Source: Pseudomonas mucidolens (GTDB taxonomy: Bacteria; Pseudomonadota; Gammaproteobacteria; Pseudomonadales; Pseudomonadaceae). Taken from it: a stretch of DNA of 64,000 bases. The notes below the pieces were generated by a model that was not told where the DNA came from, did no database searches, and was given only the letters and a program-made list of their open reading frames with translations. The stretch covers positions 4,464,001 to 4,528,000 of the forward strand of contig NZ_LT629802.1 in assembly GCF_900106045.1 (NCBI RefSeq), read 5' to 3'. Made by a program: the position numbers and the translations under genes. Positions 31,754 to 41,039 of the stretch are shown in pieces. The first letter of the stretch is position 1. Each line of letters opens with the position of its first letter.

Positions 31754-32572
31754 TCAGGGCGCCACTTGCAACATCCCAGGATCGGTCAAGGGCAGCAGCC
31801 AGCGAGCCTGACCTTTTTTCAAACCGCCGCGTCGGGAACGATCCAACACCCAGCCCCGGGCCTCGATATGCTGGCCCTGCAGGCGCTTGAGCGAGACGCT
31901 GTCGAAGTGTTTCACCAGATTGGGTGCAATTCGCAATACCAGCGAGTCCTGCAATTCGATCCAGATTCCGCCACGATTGCGTTCGACCTTGCTCACTCGC
32001 CCACTGACCACCGCGAAGCCGGAACGCTCGATCTGCGTGACCTTTTGCACCGGCGACTGCCGCCACAGCCCCAATCGGGCCTGACGGGCGCTGCGCTCGG
32101 CAGCCTGCTGGCAGGCAACCAGATCGACGTTAGGCGCGACCGCCACCAGAAAACCCAGGCCTTCGGCGAGTAACCGGGCCTCCAGATTGGCACCGCTGGC
32201 GTCATAAAGGTGCGCCAGGGTCCGCCCGTAACGGTCCTTGCTCTCACGCCCGAGAACCATGCCCACCCGGCCGTCGCTGGCGTCAACCAGCGCTTGCAAG
32301 CGCTGGCGCGCGGCCACGGCGAAAGGCTCGTCGGAACGGCCTTTCTTGCCGGTTTCCGGGGCGTTGACACCGATCATCCGCACACTGCGGCCGTCTGTCA
32401 GGCGCACGGTGTCGCCATCCACCACCCGCTGGACCTTGAAGGTACCGATGGCGGCCGGCGCCGGGCAAAACACCTCGGCCTGGACGGGCACCAGCCAAGT
32501 CGCGGACACAAAAAAGGCGCCCGCAAGGGGCGCCTTCTTTACCAACGAAGAAAAGCCGCGCAGGCTTTTCAC
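31754..32572 (-). CDS. Secreted staphylococcal-nuclease-like (thermonuclease family) protein
   Basis: A 272-residue exported protein. The SNase domain spans about residues 45-160: VQRVVDGDTVRLTDGRSVRM, VNAPETGKKG, SKDRYGRTLAHLY and LLAEGLGFLV hold the Asp and Arg residues expected for a calcium-dependent nuclease. A C-terminal OB-like part (KVERNRGGIWIELQDSLVLR) follows. The GTG at 32572 is chosen: it lies just after the rpmE stop, is preceded by AAGG, and begins a signal peptide. Oddly, the codons for KKAPLAGAFFVSA in that signal peptide are also the rpmE terminator hairpin, so much of the rpmE transcription should stop inside this gene. Confidence 0.82.
   Translation of the reverse strand: MKSLRGFSSLVKKAPLAGAFFVSATWLVPVQAEVFCPAPAAIGTFKVQRVVDGDTVRLTDGRSVRMIGVNAPETGKKGRSDEPFAVAARQRLQALVDASDGRVGMVLGRESKDRYGRTLAHLYDASGANLEARLLAEGLGFLVAVAPNVDLVACQQAAERSARQARLGLWRQSPVQKVTQIERSGFAVVSGRVSKVERNRGGIWIELQDSLVLRIAPNLVKHFDSVSLKRLQGQHIEARGWVLDRSRRGGLKKGQARWLLPLTDPGMLQVAP
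32511..32540 (-). terminator. rpmE terminator embedded in the nuclease coding sequence
   Basis: On the minus strand AAGGCGCCC pairs with GGGCGCCTT (9 bp, 5-base loop; plus-strand arms 32514-32522 and 32528-32536) and is followed by TTTTTT. This is a textbook intrinsic terminator about 45 bases after the rpmE stop, but it lies within the signal-peptide codons of the downstream nuclease gene. Confidence 0.8.
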
Positions 32573-32582
32573 GTGGCTTGCC

Positions 32583-32816
32583 TTACTCAGCTGCAGCAGG
32601 AGCTTTAGCTTTACCGAAAGCACCGAAACGGTCAGCGAAGCGCTGTACACGACCGCCAGTATCCAGAGTCTTCTGCTTACCGGTGTAGAACGGGTGGCAC
32701 TCGTTGCATACGTCAGTACCCAGTGGCTTGCACAGGTTCGAACGGGTTTCGAACTTGTTACCGCAGCTGCAGGTTACTTCGATGGTTTCGTATGCTGGAT
32801 GGATATCGGCTTTCAT
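32583..32816 (-). CDS. rpmE: 50S ribosomal protein L31, zinc-binding form
   Basis: A 77-residue large-subunit protein. Cys16, Cys18, Cys37 and Cys40 ([21 protein letters not shown]) are the zinc-binding set of the C+ type L31, so this is the zinc-replete version rather than YkgM-like. Normal length with an Ala-rich tail. Divergent from priA across 256 bases, and followed by the embedded terminator and the nuclease gene. Confidence 0.96.
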   Translation of the reverse strand: MKADIHPAYETIEVTCSCGNKFETRSNLCKPLGTDVCNECHPFYTGKQKTLDTGGRVQRFADRFGAFGKAKAPAAAE

Positions 32817-33072
32817 GGTGTATTCCTCGAGGCTAGCGTGCCGCCACTCAACACTATTGTCGAATACCGCACGTAATTAGGCCGCGGATTCTACCAGACC
32901 TTTTTAAACGCGCAAGCCGCGTGACCGGCCCTTTCATCAGAAAACCGCACGATAATTGCGGCGCAGACCGCCTCTCGCGGGAACCAGGCCGGCCATCAGA
33001 GGCGGGACACCTCCATCACCGGTCTGCTAGGCTCGCGACCTTCTTCACCTCCTGCTGACGAGAATTTCACGC

Positions 33073-35292
33073 GTGCCCGACGCCATTTTGCGCCTCGCCC
33101 TGCCTTCGCCCCTGCGCCGCCTGTTCGATTACCGAGCCCCGGCCGGCGTATTGCGCTCGCAATTGGCACCTGGGATGCGCGTGCGGGTGCCGTTCGGGCG
33201 CCGCGAGATGATCGGCATCCTGGTGGAAATCGCCGACCACAGCGAAGTCCCCGCCGAAAAACTCAAGCCGGCCCTGGCCCTGCTGGACACCACGCCACCG
33301 TTGCCGCCAGCGCTGTTCAAACTGTGCCTGTGGACGTCGCAGTATTACCAGCACAGCCTGGGCGACACCCTGAGCTGGGCGCTGCCGGTGCTGTTGCGTC
33401 AGGGCGAACTGGCCGAAGCGCGCCAGGAACGCTTCTGGTCAATCGCCCCCGGCGCACGCCTCGACGACCCGCGCATCGCCCGCGCCCCGCGTCAACGTGA
33501 AGCCCTGGCAACCCTGGCGCAACACCCCCACGGCGTGGCACACCAGCTCTTGAGCAAGCTGATGCTGAGCAAGGACAGCCTCGACCTGTTGCTGGCCAAG
33601 GACCTGGTGCAAGTGCAAGTGCGCCGACACGCGCCCGGCGAGCGCCATGAACACTGGCTGGCCCAGCCGGAGCTGCCGCTTAACCCGGAGCAGCGCGCCG
33701 CCTTCGAGGCCATCAGCGCGAGCGCCGACAGTTTTCATGCGTTCCTGCTGGCCGGCGTGACCGGCAGCGGCAAGACCGAAGTCTATTTGCAGTTGATCCG
33801 CGAAACCCTGGAAGCCGGCAAACAGGCATTGGTGCTGATCCCCGAGATCAACCTCGGCCCTCAGACCCTGGCGCGTTTCGAACAGCGCTTCAATGCACGG
33901 ATCGCCCTGGTGCACTCGGCGGTCAACGACCGCGAGCGCCTGGAGTCGTGGCTGGCGGCGCGCGACGGCGAGGCCGACATCATTATCGGCACCCGCTCGG
34001 CGCTGTTCACACCGATGAAGAACCCGGGCCTGATCATCATCGACGAAGAACACGACGGCTCCTATAAGCAGCAGGAAGGTCTGCGCTATCACGCCCGCGA
34101 CCTGGCACTGGTACGGGCGCGCCAGGAAAATATCCCGATTGTGCTGGGCTCGGCGACACCCTCGCTGGAAAGCCTGCACAACGCCCACACCGGACGTTAC
34201 GGCCTGCTGCACCTGAATGAGCGCGCGGGTGGCGCCAAGCAACCGCGCTTCCTGCGCCTGGACGTGAAAAGCCGCCCGCTGGACAGCGGCATTTCCGGAC
34301 CGATGCAACAGGCCATTGGCCAGACTCTCGCCGCCGGCCAGCAAGTGCTGGTGTTCCTCAACCGCCGGGGCTTCGCGCCGACGTTGCTGTGCCACGACTG
34401 CGGTTGGATGTCAGAGTGCAACCGCTGCGATGCACGGATGACCGTGCACCAACGTTCCGGCGAGTTGCGCTGCCATCACTGCGGCCATGTTGAACGGGTG
34501 CCGCGCCATTGCCCGCAGTGTGGCAAGGTCGACTTGCGTCCGGTTGGCGCGGGCACCGAGCGCGCCGAAGAGCGGTTGGGAATCCTGTTCCCCGACTATC
34601 CGGTATTGCGCGTGGACCGCGACAGTACATCGCGCAAGGACGCGATGAATCAATTGTTCGCAACGATCCAGAAAGGCCAGCCGTGCATTCTGGTAGGCAC
34701 GCAGATGCTTGCCAAAGGGCATCACTTTCCACGGGTGACACTGGTGTCGATCCTGGATGCCGACGGCGGGTTGTTTTCCGGGGACTTTCGGGCCAGTGAA
34801 CGCATGGCGCAATTGATCGTCCAGGTCGCCGGTCGTGCAGGGCGTGCGGAAGAGCCCGGCAAAGTGATCATCCAGACTCACCTGGCAGATCATCCATTGT
34901 TGATCCAACTGACCGAGCAAGGCTACTTCGCCTTCGCCGAGCAGGCCCTGAGCGAACGCCGCGGCGCCGGCCTGCCGCCGTTTGCGCACCTCGCCCTGTT
35001 GCGCGCCGAGGCCCATAAACCGGGGCAGGCCGAGGGTTTTCTGGATCAGGCCTGCAGCGAGGCGGAACGTTTGCTGGATGAACTGGGGCTGACCGGCATC
35101 GAGTTGCTGGGTCCTGTGCCGGCACCGATGGAGCGGCGTGCCGGACGTTATCGCGCGCAGCTACTCTTGCAAGCGAGCGCCCGGGCGCCGCTGCATCGCC
35201 TGTTAAGCAGCTGGTTACTTGCGCTGGAGCAAATGCCCAGCGGTCGTCAGGTGCGATGGTCGCTGGATGTGGACCCGGTAGATTTGTATTGA
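33073..35292 (+). CDS. priA: Primosomal replication restart helicase PriA
   Basis: A 739-residue 3'-5' DNA helicase that reloads the replisome at stalled forks. The N-terminal DNA-binding domain is followed by Walker A GVTGSGKT at 228-235, the IIIDEEHDGSYKQ Walker B, and the zinc-binding insertion with paired Cys starting at Cys440 (CHDCGWMSECNRC, CHHCGH, CPQCGK). Helicase C-terminal motifs (ILVGTQMLAKGHHFP; QVAGRAGR) are complete. The start is GTG, giving (V/M)PDAILRLALPSPL. Divergent from rpmE, as in many gamma-proteobacteria. Confidence 0.96.
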   Translation: MPDAILRLALPSPLRRLFDYRAPAGVLRSQLAPGMRVRVPFGRREMIGILVEIADHSEVPAEKLKPALALLDTTPPLPPALFKLCLWTSQYYQHSLGDTLSWALPVLLRQGELAEARQERFWSIAPGARLDDPRIARAPRQREALATLAQHPHGVAHQLLSKLMLSKDSLDLLLAKDLVQVQVRRHAPGERHEHWLAQPELPLNPEQRAAFEAISASADSFHAFLLAGVTGSGKTEVYLQLIRETLEAGKQALVLIPEINLGPQTLARFEQRFNARIALVHSAVNDRERLESWLAARDGEADIIIGTRSALFTPMKNPGLIIIDEEHDGSYKQQEGLRYHARDLALVRARQENIPIVLGSATPSLESLHNAHTGRYGLLHLNERAGGAKQPRFLRLDVKSRPLDSGISGPMQQAIGQTLAAGQQVLVFLNRRGFAPTLLCHDCGWMSECNRCDARMTVHQRSGELRCHHCGHVERVPRHCPQCGKVDLRPVGAGTERAEERLGILFPDYPVLRVDRDSTSRKDAMNQLFATIQKGQPCILVGTQMLAKGHHFPRVTLVSILDADGGLFSGDFRASERMAQLIVQVAGRAGRAEEPGKVIIQTHLADHPLLIQLTEQGYFAFAEQALSERRGAGLPPFAHLALLRAEAHKPGQAEGFLDQACSEAERLLDELGLTGIELLGPVPAPMERRAGRYRAQLLLQASARAPLHRLLSSWLLALEQMPSGRQVRWSLDVDPVDLY

Positions 35293-35301
35293 TCGCTCCA
35301 C

Positions 35302-35401
35302 TGTAGGAGCGGGCTTGCCCGCGAAAAACCCCAGAGCGCCACGTTAAATCAGTAAACCAGCGTTATCGTTGACGATTTTCGCGGACAAGTCCGCTCCTAC
35401 A
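35302..35401. repeat. REP pair between priA and argS
   Basis: TGTAGGAGCGGGCTTGCCCG (35302-35321, extending through CGAAA) and its near-complement ending CCGCTCCTACA at 35401 form a REPIN with about 50 bases between the two copies. Same TGTAGGAGC class as the one after the MFS gene. Confidence 0.85.
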
Positions 35402-35529
35402 GGGAGCAGGGTCATCTTTAAAGGCTCCACAGGTCCGGAACGGTTGGCAAGCCCGCCCTCGCAACGGATAATGTCCAGTTTTTCCACCTGCGCATCGCGC
35501 GCCGCCGCTTGCGGTCGATAGAGAACACC

Positions 35530-37266
35530 ATGAAAGACACCATTCGCCAGCTGATCCAACAAGCCATCACCCAACTCGTCAACGAAGGTGTGTTGCCTGA
35601 AGGCCTGACGCCGGCGATCCAGGTGGAAAATACCCGCGACAAGACCCACGGCGACTTCGCCAGCAACATCGCGATGATGCTGGCCAAGCCTGCGGGCATG
35701 AAACCGCGAGACTTGGCGGAAAAAATCATCGCCGCATTGCCTGCCGACCCACAAGTCAGCAAGGCTGAAATCGCCGGCCCGGGCTTTATCAATATTTTCC
35801 AGAACACCCAGGCCCTGGCCGCGCGCCTCGACGCCGCGCTGGCCGATGCGAACATCGGCGCGCGCAAGGCCGGCAATGCCCAGCGTGTGGTCATTGACCT
35901 GTCCGCCCCCAACCTGGCCAAGGAAATGCACGTTGGCCACTTGCGGTCGACCATCATCGGTGACGGCGTGGCGCGAGCCCTGGAGTTTCTCGGTGACACT
36001 GTGATCCGCCAGAACCACGTGGGCGACTGGGGCACCCAGTTCGGCATGCTGATGGCGTACCTGCAGGAAAACCCGATCACCAGCAACGAGTTGTCGGATC
36101 TGGAAAATTTCTACCGTGCCGCCAAGAAACGTTTCGACGAATCCGAAGAATTCGCCGACCGCGCCCGCGGCCTAGTGGTCAAGTTGCAAGCCGGCGACGC
36201 CGAATGCCTGGAACTGTGGAACCGCTTCCGGGATATTTCCCTGTCCCACTGCCAGGAAATCTACGAACTGCTGAACGTCAAGCTGAGCATGGCTGACGTA
36301 ATGGGCGAAAGCGCCTACAACGACGACCTGATCAACGTGGTCAACGACCTCAGGGCCAAAGGCCTGTTGGTAGAGAGCAACGGCGCCCAGTGCGTGTTCC
36401 TCGAAGAATTCAAGACCGCCGACGGCGAGCCGCTGCCGGTGATCATCGTCAAGGCCGACGGCGGCTACCTGTACGCCACCACCGATCTGGCGGCCGTGCG
36501 CTACCGCAGCAGCGTGCTGAAAGCCGATCGCGCCCTGTATTTTGTCGATCAGCGCCAGGCCCTGCACTTCCAGCAGGTGTTCGAAGTGGCGCGCCGCGCC
36601 GGCTTCGTCACTCACCCGATGCACATGGAACACATGGGGTTCGGCACCATGAACGGCGCCGACGGCCGTCCGTTCAAGACCCGCGACGGCGGCACCGTAA
36701 AGCTGATTGACCTGCTGAACGAAGCCCAGGAGCGCGCCTACAACCTGGTGAAGGAAAAGAACCCGGAGTTGGCCGAGGTCGACCTGCGCAACATCGCCCG
36801 CGTGGTGGGTATCGGCGCGGTGAAATACGCCGACCTGTCGAAGCACCGCACCAGCGACTACAGCTTCAACTTCGAACTGATGCTCAACTTCGAGGGCAAC
36901 ACCGCGCCCTACCTGCTGTACGCCTACACCCGCGTGGCGGGTGTATTCCGCAAGCTGGGCAAGGATTTCAGCGAGGTCGAAGGCCAGATCATTCTTCAAG
37001 CGTCCCACGAACAGGAACTGGCGGCCAAGCTGGCGCAGTTCGGTGAGGTGCTCAACAGTGTGGGCGAGAAAGGCACGCCGCATATTCTGTGCACTTACCT
37101 GTACGAAGTCGCCGGATTGTTCTCCAGCTTCTACGAAAACTGCCCGATCCTGAGCGCTGAAGACGAAGCGCAAAAGCAAAGTCGCCTGCGCCTCGCCGCG
37201 CTGGCTGGACGGACCCTCAAGCAAGGCCTGGAATTGTTGGGCCTGGAAACTCTGGAGCGTATGTAA
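35530..37266 (+). CDS. argS: Arginyl-tRNA synthetase
   Basis: A 578-residue class I aminoacyl-tRNA synthetase. The N-terminal additional domain ([16 protein letters not shown]) is followed by the HIGH-like motif HVGHLR in [17 protein letters not shown] and by the ArgS-typical DWGTQFGML; the KMSK loop is relaxed ([11 protein letters not shown]), normal for ArgS. The C-terminal DALR anticodon domain is complete. The ATG at 35530 is chosen; an in-frame TTG 21 bases earlier would add residues not seen in relatives. The next gene starts one base after its stop. Confidence 0.96.
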   Translation: MKDTIRQLIQQAITQLVNEGVLPEGLTPAIQVENTRDKTHGDFASNIAMMLAKPAGMKPRDLAEKIIAALPADPQVSKAEIAGPGFINIFQNTQALAARLDAALADANIGARKAGNAQRVVIDLSAPNLAKEMHVGHLRSTIIGDGVARALEFLGDTVIRQNHVGDWGTQFGMLMAYLQENPITSNELSDLENFYRAAKKRFDESEEFADRARGLVVKLQAGDAECLELWNRFRDISLSHCQEIYELLNVKLSMADVMGESAYNDDLINVVNDLRAKGLLVESNGAQCVFLEEFKTADGEPLPVIIVKADGGYLYATTDLAAVRYRSSVLKADRALYFVDQRQALHFQQVFEVARRAGFVTHPMHMEHMGFGTMNGADGRPFKTRDGGTVKLIDLLNEAQERAYNLVKEKNPELAEVDLRNIARVVGIGAVKYADLSKHRTSDYSFNFELMLNFEGNTAPYLLYAYTRVAGVFRKLGKDFSEVEGQIILQASHEQELAAKLAQFGEVLNSVGEKGTPHILCTYLYEVAGLFSSFYENCPILSAEDEAQKQSRLRLAALAGRTLKQGLELLGLETLERM

Positions 37267-37267
37267 G

Positions 37268-37975
37268 TTGGCTGCCAAGAAAAAACCTGCACCCAAGCGC
37301 GGCGCCAGCCGCTACCAGGCACCGGCAAAAAAACCGATCCCGGGCTGGATGTGGCTGGTCATCGGCTTGACGGTCGGCGCGTTCATCGTGTTCCTGATGA
37401 AGCTCGAGCCGGGCCAGGGTGATGACGTCAAGCGGGTCAAGCAGGAACAGCGCAAGGCCAAGATCGCCGAAGCCAACAAGACACCGCCAAGTCCGACAGC
37501 ACCAGTGAAGCCCAAGTATGACTTCTACACCCTGCTGCCGGAATCGGAAGTCATCGTGCCGCAGGACGCCGTGCCGGAGAAAACCCTGCCGACGCCGCAA
37601 GTGCCGGTAGTACCGACGACACCGGTCACTCCAGCGGAGGCTGCGAAAATCGACACCGCGCGCGCCCAGGCCGCGCTGGCCGGGATCACCCCGCCGCCGG
37701 CACCGCCCGTCGCCACCACAAAAGCAGCACCGGTGACCAAGTTCTTCCTGCAAGCGGGCTCATTCCCCAAGCAGGCGGACGCGGATCGGGTGCGGGCGCA
37801 GATCATCCTGCTGGGGCAGTCCGTGACGGTAGAGTCCGGGACGGTGAAAGAGGCGACCTGGTATCGCGTGCTGGTGGGGCCATTCAGCAACCGCGAACAA
37901 CTGACCGTAGCCCAGAAACAACTGGCCGGCGCAGGGTTCAACAACTTGTTGCTACAGCAACGCCGGAGCCGCTGA
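37268..37975 (+). CDS. FtsN-like SPOR-domain protein
   Basis: A 235-residue bitopic inner-membrane protein. A Lys-rich cytoplasmic tail (MAAKKKPAPKRGASRYQAP) precedes a membrane helix (WMWLVIGLTVGAFIVFLM, about 27-44), a long Pro/Thr-rich periplasmic linker and a C-terminal SPOR domain (FFLQAGSFPKQADADRVRAQ, WYRVLVGPFSNREQL). The layout is that of FtsN, the division activator, and the place after argS is conserved in Pseudomonas. The start is TTG, one base after the argS stop, so translation is probably coupled. Confidence 0.85.
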   Translation: MAAKKKPAPKRGASRYQAPAKKPIPGWMWLVIGLTVGAFIVFLMKLEPGQGDDVKRVKQEQRKAKIAEANKTPPSPTAPVKPKYDFYTLLPESEVIVPQDAVPEKTLPTPQVPVVPTTPVTPAEAAKIDTARAQAALAGITPPPAPPVATTKAAPVTKFFLQAGSFPKQADADRVRAQIILLGQSVTVESGTVKEATWYRVLVGPFSNREQLTVAQKQLAGAGFNNLLLQQRRSR

Positions 37976-38002
37976 TCTAACACCGCGCGGGTGCACATGG
38001 CA

Positions 38003-38160
38003 CCCTGTGGGTGAGGGACTTGCCCTGTGGAGTGAGGGTTTGCCCTGTGGGAGTGGGCTTGCCCTGTGGAGTGAGGATTTGCCCTGTGGGAGTGGGCTTG
38101 CCCTGTGGAGTGAGGATTTGCCCTGTGGAATGAGGGCTTACCCTGTGGCGAGGGGGCTTG
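38003..38160. repeat. Tandem array of eight ~20-bp REP-derived units
   Basis: Eight head-to-tail units of 19-20 bases all begin CCCTGTGG: typical are CCCTGTGGAGTGAGGATTTG (38101-38120) and CCCTGTGGGAGTGGGCTTG (38043-38061). Units 2-6 alternate between the two forms, so a ~39-base dimer seems to have been duplicated. The last unit (38141-38160) runs straight into a full REP (GGCGAGGGGGCTTGTCCCCC). The units look like repeated copies of the REP's outer arm. No spacers as in CRISPR. The array lies between the SPOR gene and the hslVU promoter. Confidence 0.85.
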
Positions 38161-38275
38161 TCCCCCGCTGGGCTGCGAAGCAGCCCCACCCAACGGTAAA
38201 TTTCCAGACAAGCGGTGCGGTCTGTTTCGGGCCGCTGCGCGCCCCAACGGGGGACAAGCCCCCTCGCCACAGGAC
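38141..38275. repeat. REP pair (REPIN) following the tandem array
   Basis: CCCTGTGGCGAGGGGGCTTG (38141-38160) continuing TCCCCC, and its complement GGGGGACAAGCCCCCTCGCC (38248-38267) continuing ACAGG, flank about 80 bases that contain a smaller hairpin, GGGCTGC GAA GCAGCCC. This is a third REP class (CTGTGGCGAGGGGGC). A partial third copy, ACAAGCCCCTTCGCC, follows at about 38274-38288. Confidence 0.82.
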
Positions 38276-38299
38276 AAGCCCCTTCGCCATACTCCTACG

Positions 38300-38335
38300 G
38301 TTGAAATCTCCTTCATTACCCCCATATCAGTTTCC
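38300..38335 (+). promoter_or_regulatory. Sigma-32 (RpoH) heat-shock promoter of hslVU
   Basis: A -35 element GTTGAAA (38300-38306) and a -10 element CCCCATAT (38320-38327) are separated by 14 bases, matching the sigma-32 pattern CTTGAA-N13-15-CCCCAT. It lies about 45 bases upstream of the hslV start, in the right orientation. HslVU is a known heat-shock operon, so element and context agree. Confidence 0.75.
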
Positions 38336-38373
38336 ACAGGGCATTTTCGCCCCGCAGCGTGGAGACTCTCCCC

Positions 38374-38904
38374 TTGACCACCATCGTTTCAGTTCGTCGC
38401 CACGGCAAAGTCGTCATGGGCGGCGACGGCCAGGTTTCCCTTGGCAATACCGTGATGAAAGGCAACGCGAAAAAAGTGCGTCGCCTGTACCACGGCCAGG
38501 TCCTCGCCGGCTTTGCAGGTGCCACCGCTGACGCCTTCACCCTTTTCGAGCGATTCGAAGGCCAACTGGAGAAGCACCAGGGCCATCTGGTTCGCGCCGC
38601 CGTCGAACTCGCCAAAGAATGGCGCACCGACCGCTCCCTCAGTCGCCTGGAAGCCATGCTCGCGGTCGCCAACAAAGACGCCTCGCTGATCATTACCGGT
38701 AACGGCGATGTTGTAGAACCCGAACAAGGTTTGATCGCCATGGGCTCCGGCGGCGGCTACGCTCAAGCGGCAGCCAGCGCCTTGCTGAAGAAAACCGACC
38801 TGTCGGCGCGAGAAATCGTCGAGACAGCCCTCGGTATCGCCGGCGACATCTGCGTCTTCACCAACCATAACCTGACCATTGAGGAGCAGGACCTCGCGGA
38901 ATAA
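38374..38904 (+). CDS. hslV: ATP-dependent protease peptidase subunit HslV (ClpQ)
   Basis: A 176-residue Ntn-hydrolase that forms the proteolytic core of HslUV. The nucleophile must be Thr exposed at the mature N-terminus: starting at the TTG at 38374 gives (M)[19 protein letters not shown], exactly that. The in-frame ATG at 38359 would bury the Thr and lacks a ribosome site, while GGAGA stands 8 bases before the TTG. The rest ([38 protein letters not shown]) is canonical. Followed by hslU after 38 bases. Confidence 0.96.
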   Translation: MTTIVSVRRHGKVVMGGDGQVSLGNTVMKGNAKKVRRLYHGQVLAGFAGATADAFTLFERFEGQLEKHQGHLVRAAVELAKEWRTDRSLSRLEAMLAVANKDASLIITGNGDVVEPEQGLIAMGSGGGYAQAAASALLKKTDLSAREIVETALGIAGDICVFTNHNLTIEEQDLAE

Positions 38905-38942
38905 GCCGTCGGCTTTTTCCTGCTTGAGGACCGCACACCATT

Positions 38943-40280
38943 ATGTCCATGACTCCCCGCGAAATCGTCCATGAACTCGATCGCCATATCATCGGCCAGG
39001 ACGATGCCAAACGCGCCGTAGCTATCGCCTTGCGTAACCGCTGGCGCCGGATGCAACTGCCCGAAGAACTGCGCGTTGAAGTAACCCCCAAAAACATCCT
39101 GATGATCGGTCCTACAGGCGTCGGTAAAACCGAGATCGCCCGTCGCCTGGCCAAACTGGCCAATGCGCCGTTCATCAAGGTCGAAGCGACCAAGTTCACC
39201 GAAGTCGGCTATGTCGGCCGTGACGTCGAGTCGATCATCCGTGACCTGGCCGATGCCGCGCTGAAACTGCTGCGCGAACAGGAAATGACCAAGGTCAGTC
39301 ATCGCGCCGAAGATGCCGCCGAAGAACGCATCCTCGATGCTCTGCTGCCACCGGCACGCATGGGCTTCAACGAAGACTCGGCACAGAGCCAGGACTCCAA
39401 CACGCGGCAGCTGTTTCGCAAGCGCCTGCGTGAAGGTCAGTTGGACGACAAGGAAATCGAGATCGAAGTCGCCGAAGTCTCTGGCGTCGATATTTCCGCG
39501 CCGCCTGGCATGGAAGAAATGACCAGCCAGTTGCAGAATCTGTTCGCCAACATGGGCAAGGGCAAGAAGAAAAGCCGCAAGCTCAAGGTCAAGGAAGCGC
39601 TGAAACTGGTACGTGACGAAGAAGCCGGGCGCCTGGTCAATGAGGAAGAACTCAAGGCCAAGGCCCTGGAAGCGGTCGAGCAGCACGGCATTGTGTTTAT
39701 CGACGAGATCGACAAGGTCGCCAAGCGCGGCAATTCCGGCGGTGTCGATGTATCCCGCGAAGGCGTGCAGCGCGACCTGCTGCCGCTGATCGAGGGCTGC
39801 ACCGTCAATACCAAGCTGGGCATGGTCAAGACCGACCACATCCTGTTTATCGCTTCGGGTGCGTTCCACCTGAGCAAACCAAGCGACCTGGTGCCAGAGC
39901 TGCAAGGCCGCCTGCCGATTCGCGTGGAGCTCAAGGCGCTGACGCCAGGTGACTTCGAGCGCATCCTCAGCGAGCCGCACGCGTCGCTGACCGAGCAGTA
40001 TCGCGAACTGCTGGGAACCGAGGGCCTGGGCATCGAGTTCCAGGCGGATGGCATCAAGCGTTTGGCGGAGATCGCCTGGCAGGTCAACGAAAAGACCGAG
40101 AATATCGGTGCCCGTCGCCTGCACACCTTGCTTGAGCGCCTGCTCGAGGAAGTCTCCTTCAGCGCGGGCGACATGGCGGGGGCGCAGAACGGCGAGACGA
40201 TCAAGATCGACGCCGAGTACGTCAACAGCCACCTGGGCGAATTGGCCGAGAACGAAGATCTGTCTCGTTATATCCTGTAG
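38943..40280 (+). CDS. hslU: ATP-dependent protease ATPase subunit HslU (ClpY)
   Basis: A 445-residue AAA+ unfoldase that feeds substrates to HslV. Walker A GPTGVGKT is at residues 56-63, the pore GYVGRD loop near 91-96, Walker B is [13 protein letters not shown], and the C-terminal tail [10 protein letters not shown] that activates HslV is intact. The intermediate I-domain (about 110-240) is present. Length is normal. Co-transcribed with hslV from the heat-shock promoter; a strong hairpin follows the stop. Confidence 0.97.
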   Translation: MSMTPREIVHELDRHIIGQDDAKRAVAIALRNRWRRMQLPEELRVEVTPKNILMIGPTGVGKTEIARRLAKLANAPFIKVEATKFTEVGYVGRDVESIIRDLADAALKLLREQEMTKVSHRAEDAAEERILDALLPPARMGFNEDSAQSQDSNTRQLFRKRLREGQLDDKEIEIEVAEVSGVDISAPPGMEEMTSQLQNLFANMGKGKKKSRKLKVKEALKLVRDEEAGRLVNEEELKAKALEAVEQHGIVFIDEIDKVAKRGNSGGVDVSREGVQRDLLPLIEGCTVNTKLGMVKTDHILFIASGAFHLSKPSDLVPELQGRLPIRVELKALTPGDFERILSEPHASLTEQYRELLGTEGLGIEFQADGIKRLAEIAWQVNEKTENIGARRLHTLLERLLEEVSFSAGDMAGAQNGETIKIDAEYVNSHLGELAENEDLSRYIL

Positions 40281-40308
40281 GCCTCACGCAGGACCGCTTT
40301 GCTCTGAA

Positions 40309-40367
40309 GTGGGAGCGGCGGTGCGACGATTCGCGAGCAAGTCGAATCGTCGCACCGCCGCTCCCAC
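40309..40367. repeat. 25-bp perfect hairpin (REP) after hslU
   Basis: Bases 40309-40333 and 40343-40367 are exact complements over 25 bp, with a 9-base loop CGAGCAAGT. The ends GTGGGAGC/GCTCCCAC are those of a REP, while the inner stem (GGCGGTGCGACGATTCG) is longer than other copies in the window. There is no T-run, so it may stabilise the hslVU mRNA 3' end or stop transcription in a factor-assisted way. Confidence 0.85.
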
Positions 40368-40412
40368 ATTGTTGAGCCGGTTCCTTCAGGATCATCTCTG
40401 GGCGGATACCCA

Positions 40413-40790
40413 ATGTCTAAGCTTCCTACCGCGATAAATCTGCACAAAGCCTCCAAAACCCTGGCGCTGACCTACGGCCCAGACGAGGTCTATCACCTGC
40501 CCGCCGAATTTCTGCGCGTGCACTCCCCTTCCGCCGAGGTCCAGGGCCACGGCAAACCGATCCTGCAATTCGGCAAGCTGAATGTCGGCTTGAGCAAGAT
40601 CGAACCCGCCGGACAGTACGCACTGAAATTGACCTTCGACGACGGTCATGACAGCGGATTGCTCACCTGGGATTACCTTTATCAGCTTGCCGTGCGTCAG
40701 GACGTTCTGTGGGCCGATTATCTTGCCGAACTCAAGTCAGCCGGAAAAACCCGCGATCCCAACGAGTCGGTCGTCAGACTGGTGCTCTAA
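40413..40790 (+). CDS. DUF971 / gamma-butyrobetaine-hydroxylase-like N-terminal domain protein
   Basis: A 125-residue protein made of one DUF971 domain, recognised by LTYGPDEVYHLPAEFLRVHSPSAE and ALKLTFDDGHDSGLLTWDYLY. The same domain caps gamma-butyrobetaine hydroxylases, where it has a zinc- or partner-binding role; the stand-alone protein has been linked to iron-sulfur metabolism in some bacteria, but nothing here tests that. The position between hslU and phaC1 is conserved in Pseudomonas. The start ATG follows ATACCC without a strong ribosome site. Confidence 0.82.
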   Translation: MSKLPTAINLHKASKTLALTYGPDEVYHLPAEFLRVHSPSAEVQGHGKPILQFGKLNVGLSKIEPAGQYALKLTFDDGHDSGLLTWDYLYQLAVRQDVLWADYLAELKSAGKTRDPNESVVRLVL

Positions 40791-40907
40791 CTCAAGCCTC
40801 TTACTCATTAGTAAGCATTTTCTAATTTCATCTGCTTGAATGCCCTGTCGTGTGGCCAATGAATGGCCCGCTTGCGAAAAAAATTAAACTCGGGTAACCA
40901 ATGGAAC

Positions 40908-40923
40908 TGGCAAGTTCCCTGCA
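40908..40923 (+). promoter_or_regulatory. Sigma-54 (RpoN) promoter of phaC1
   Basis: TGGCAAGTTCCCTGCA at 40908-40923 has the GG-N10-GC spacing and the TGGCA...TGCA wording of a -24/-12 sigma-54 promoter. It lies about 117 bases before the phaC1 start, room for an RNA leader. Nitrogen limitation induces PHA formation in Pseudomonas, which fits RpoN control. No enhancer site was identified. Confidence 0.7.
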
Positions 40924-41039
40924 TTTGACGATGCGGTCTCAACGGTCACCCGAGCAGCAGTACCAGACTGGTGTTGTGCGCCGACACGTGGTGCGCAGCG
41001 GTACCTGGTACTCGTCTTTCGGACAATGGAGCGTCGTAG

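Noticed and set aside
38003..38160. CRISPR array
   Set aside because: Units are contiguous 19-20 bp tandem copies with no spacers, and no cas genes are present.
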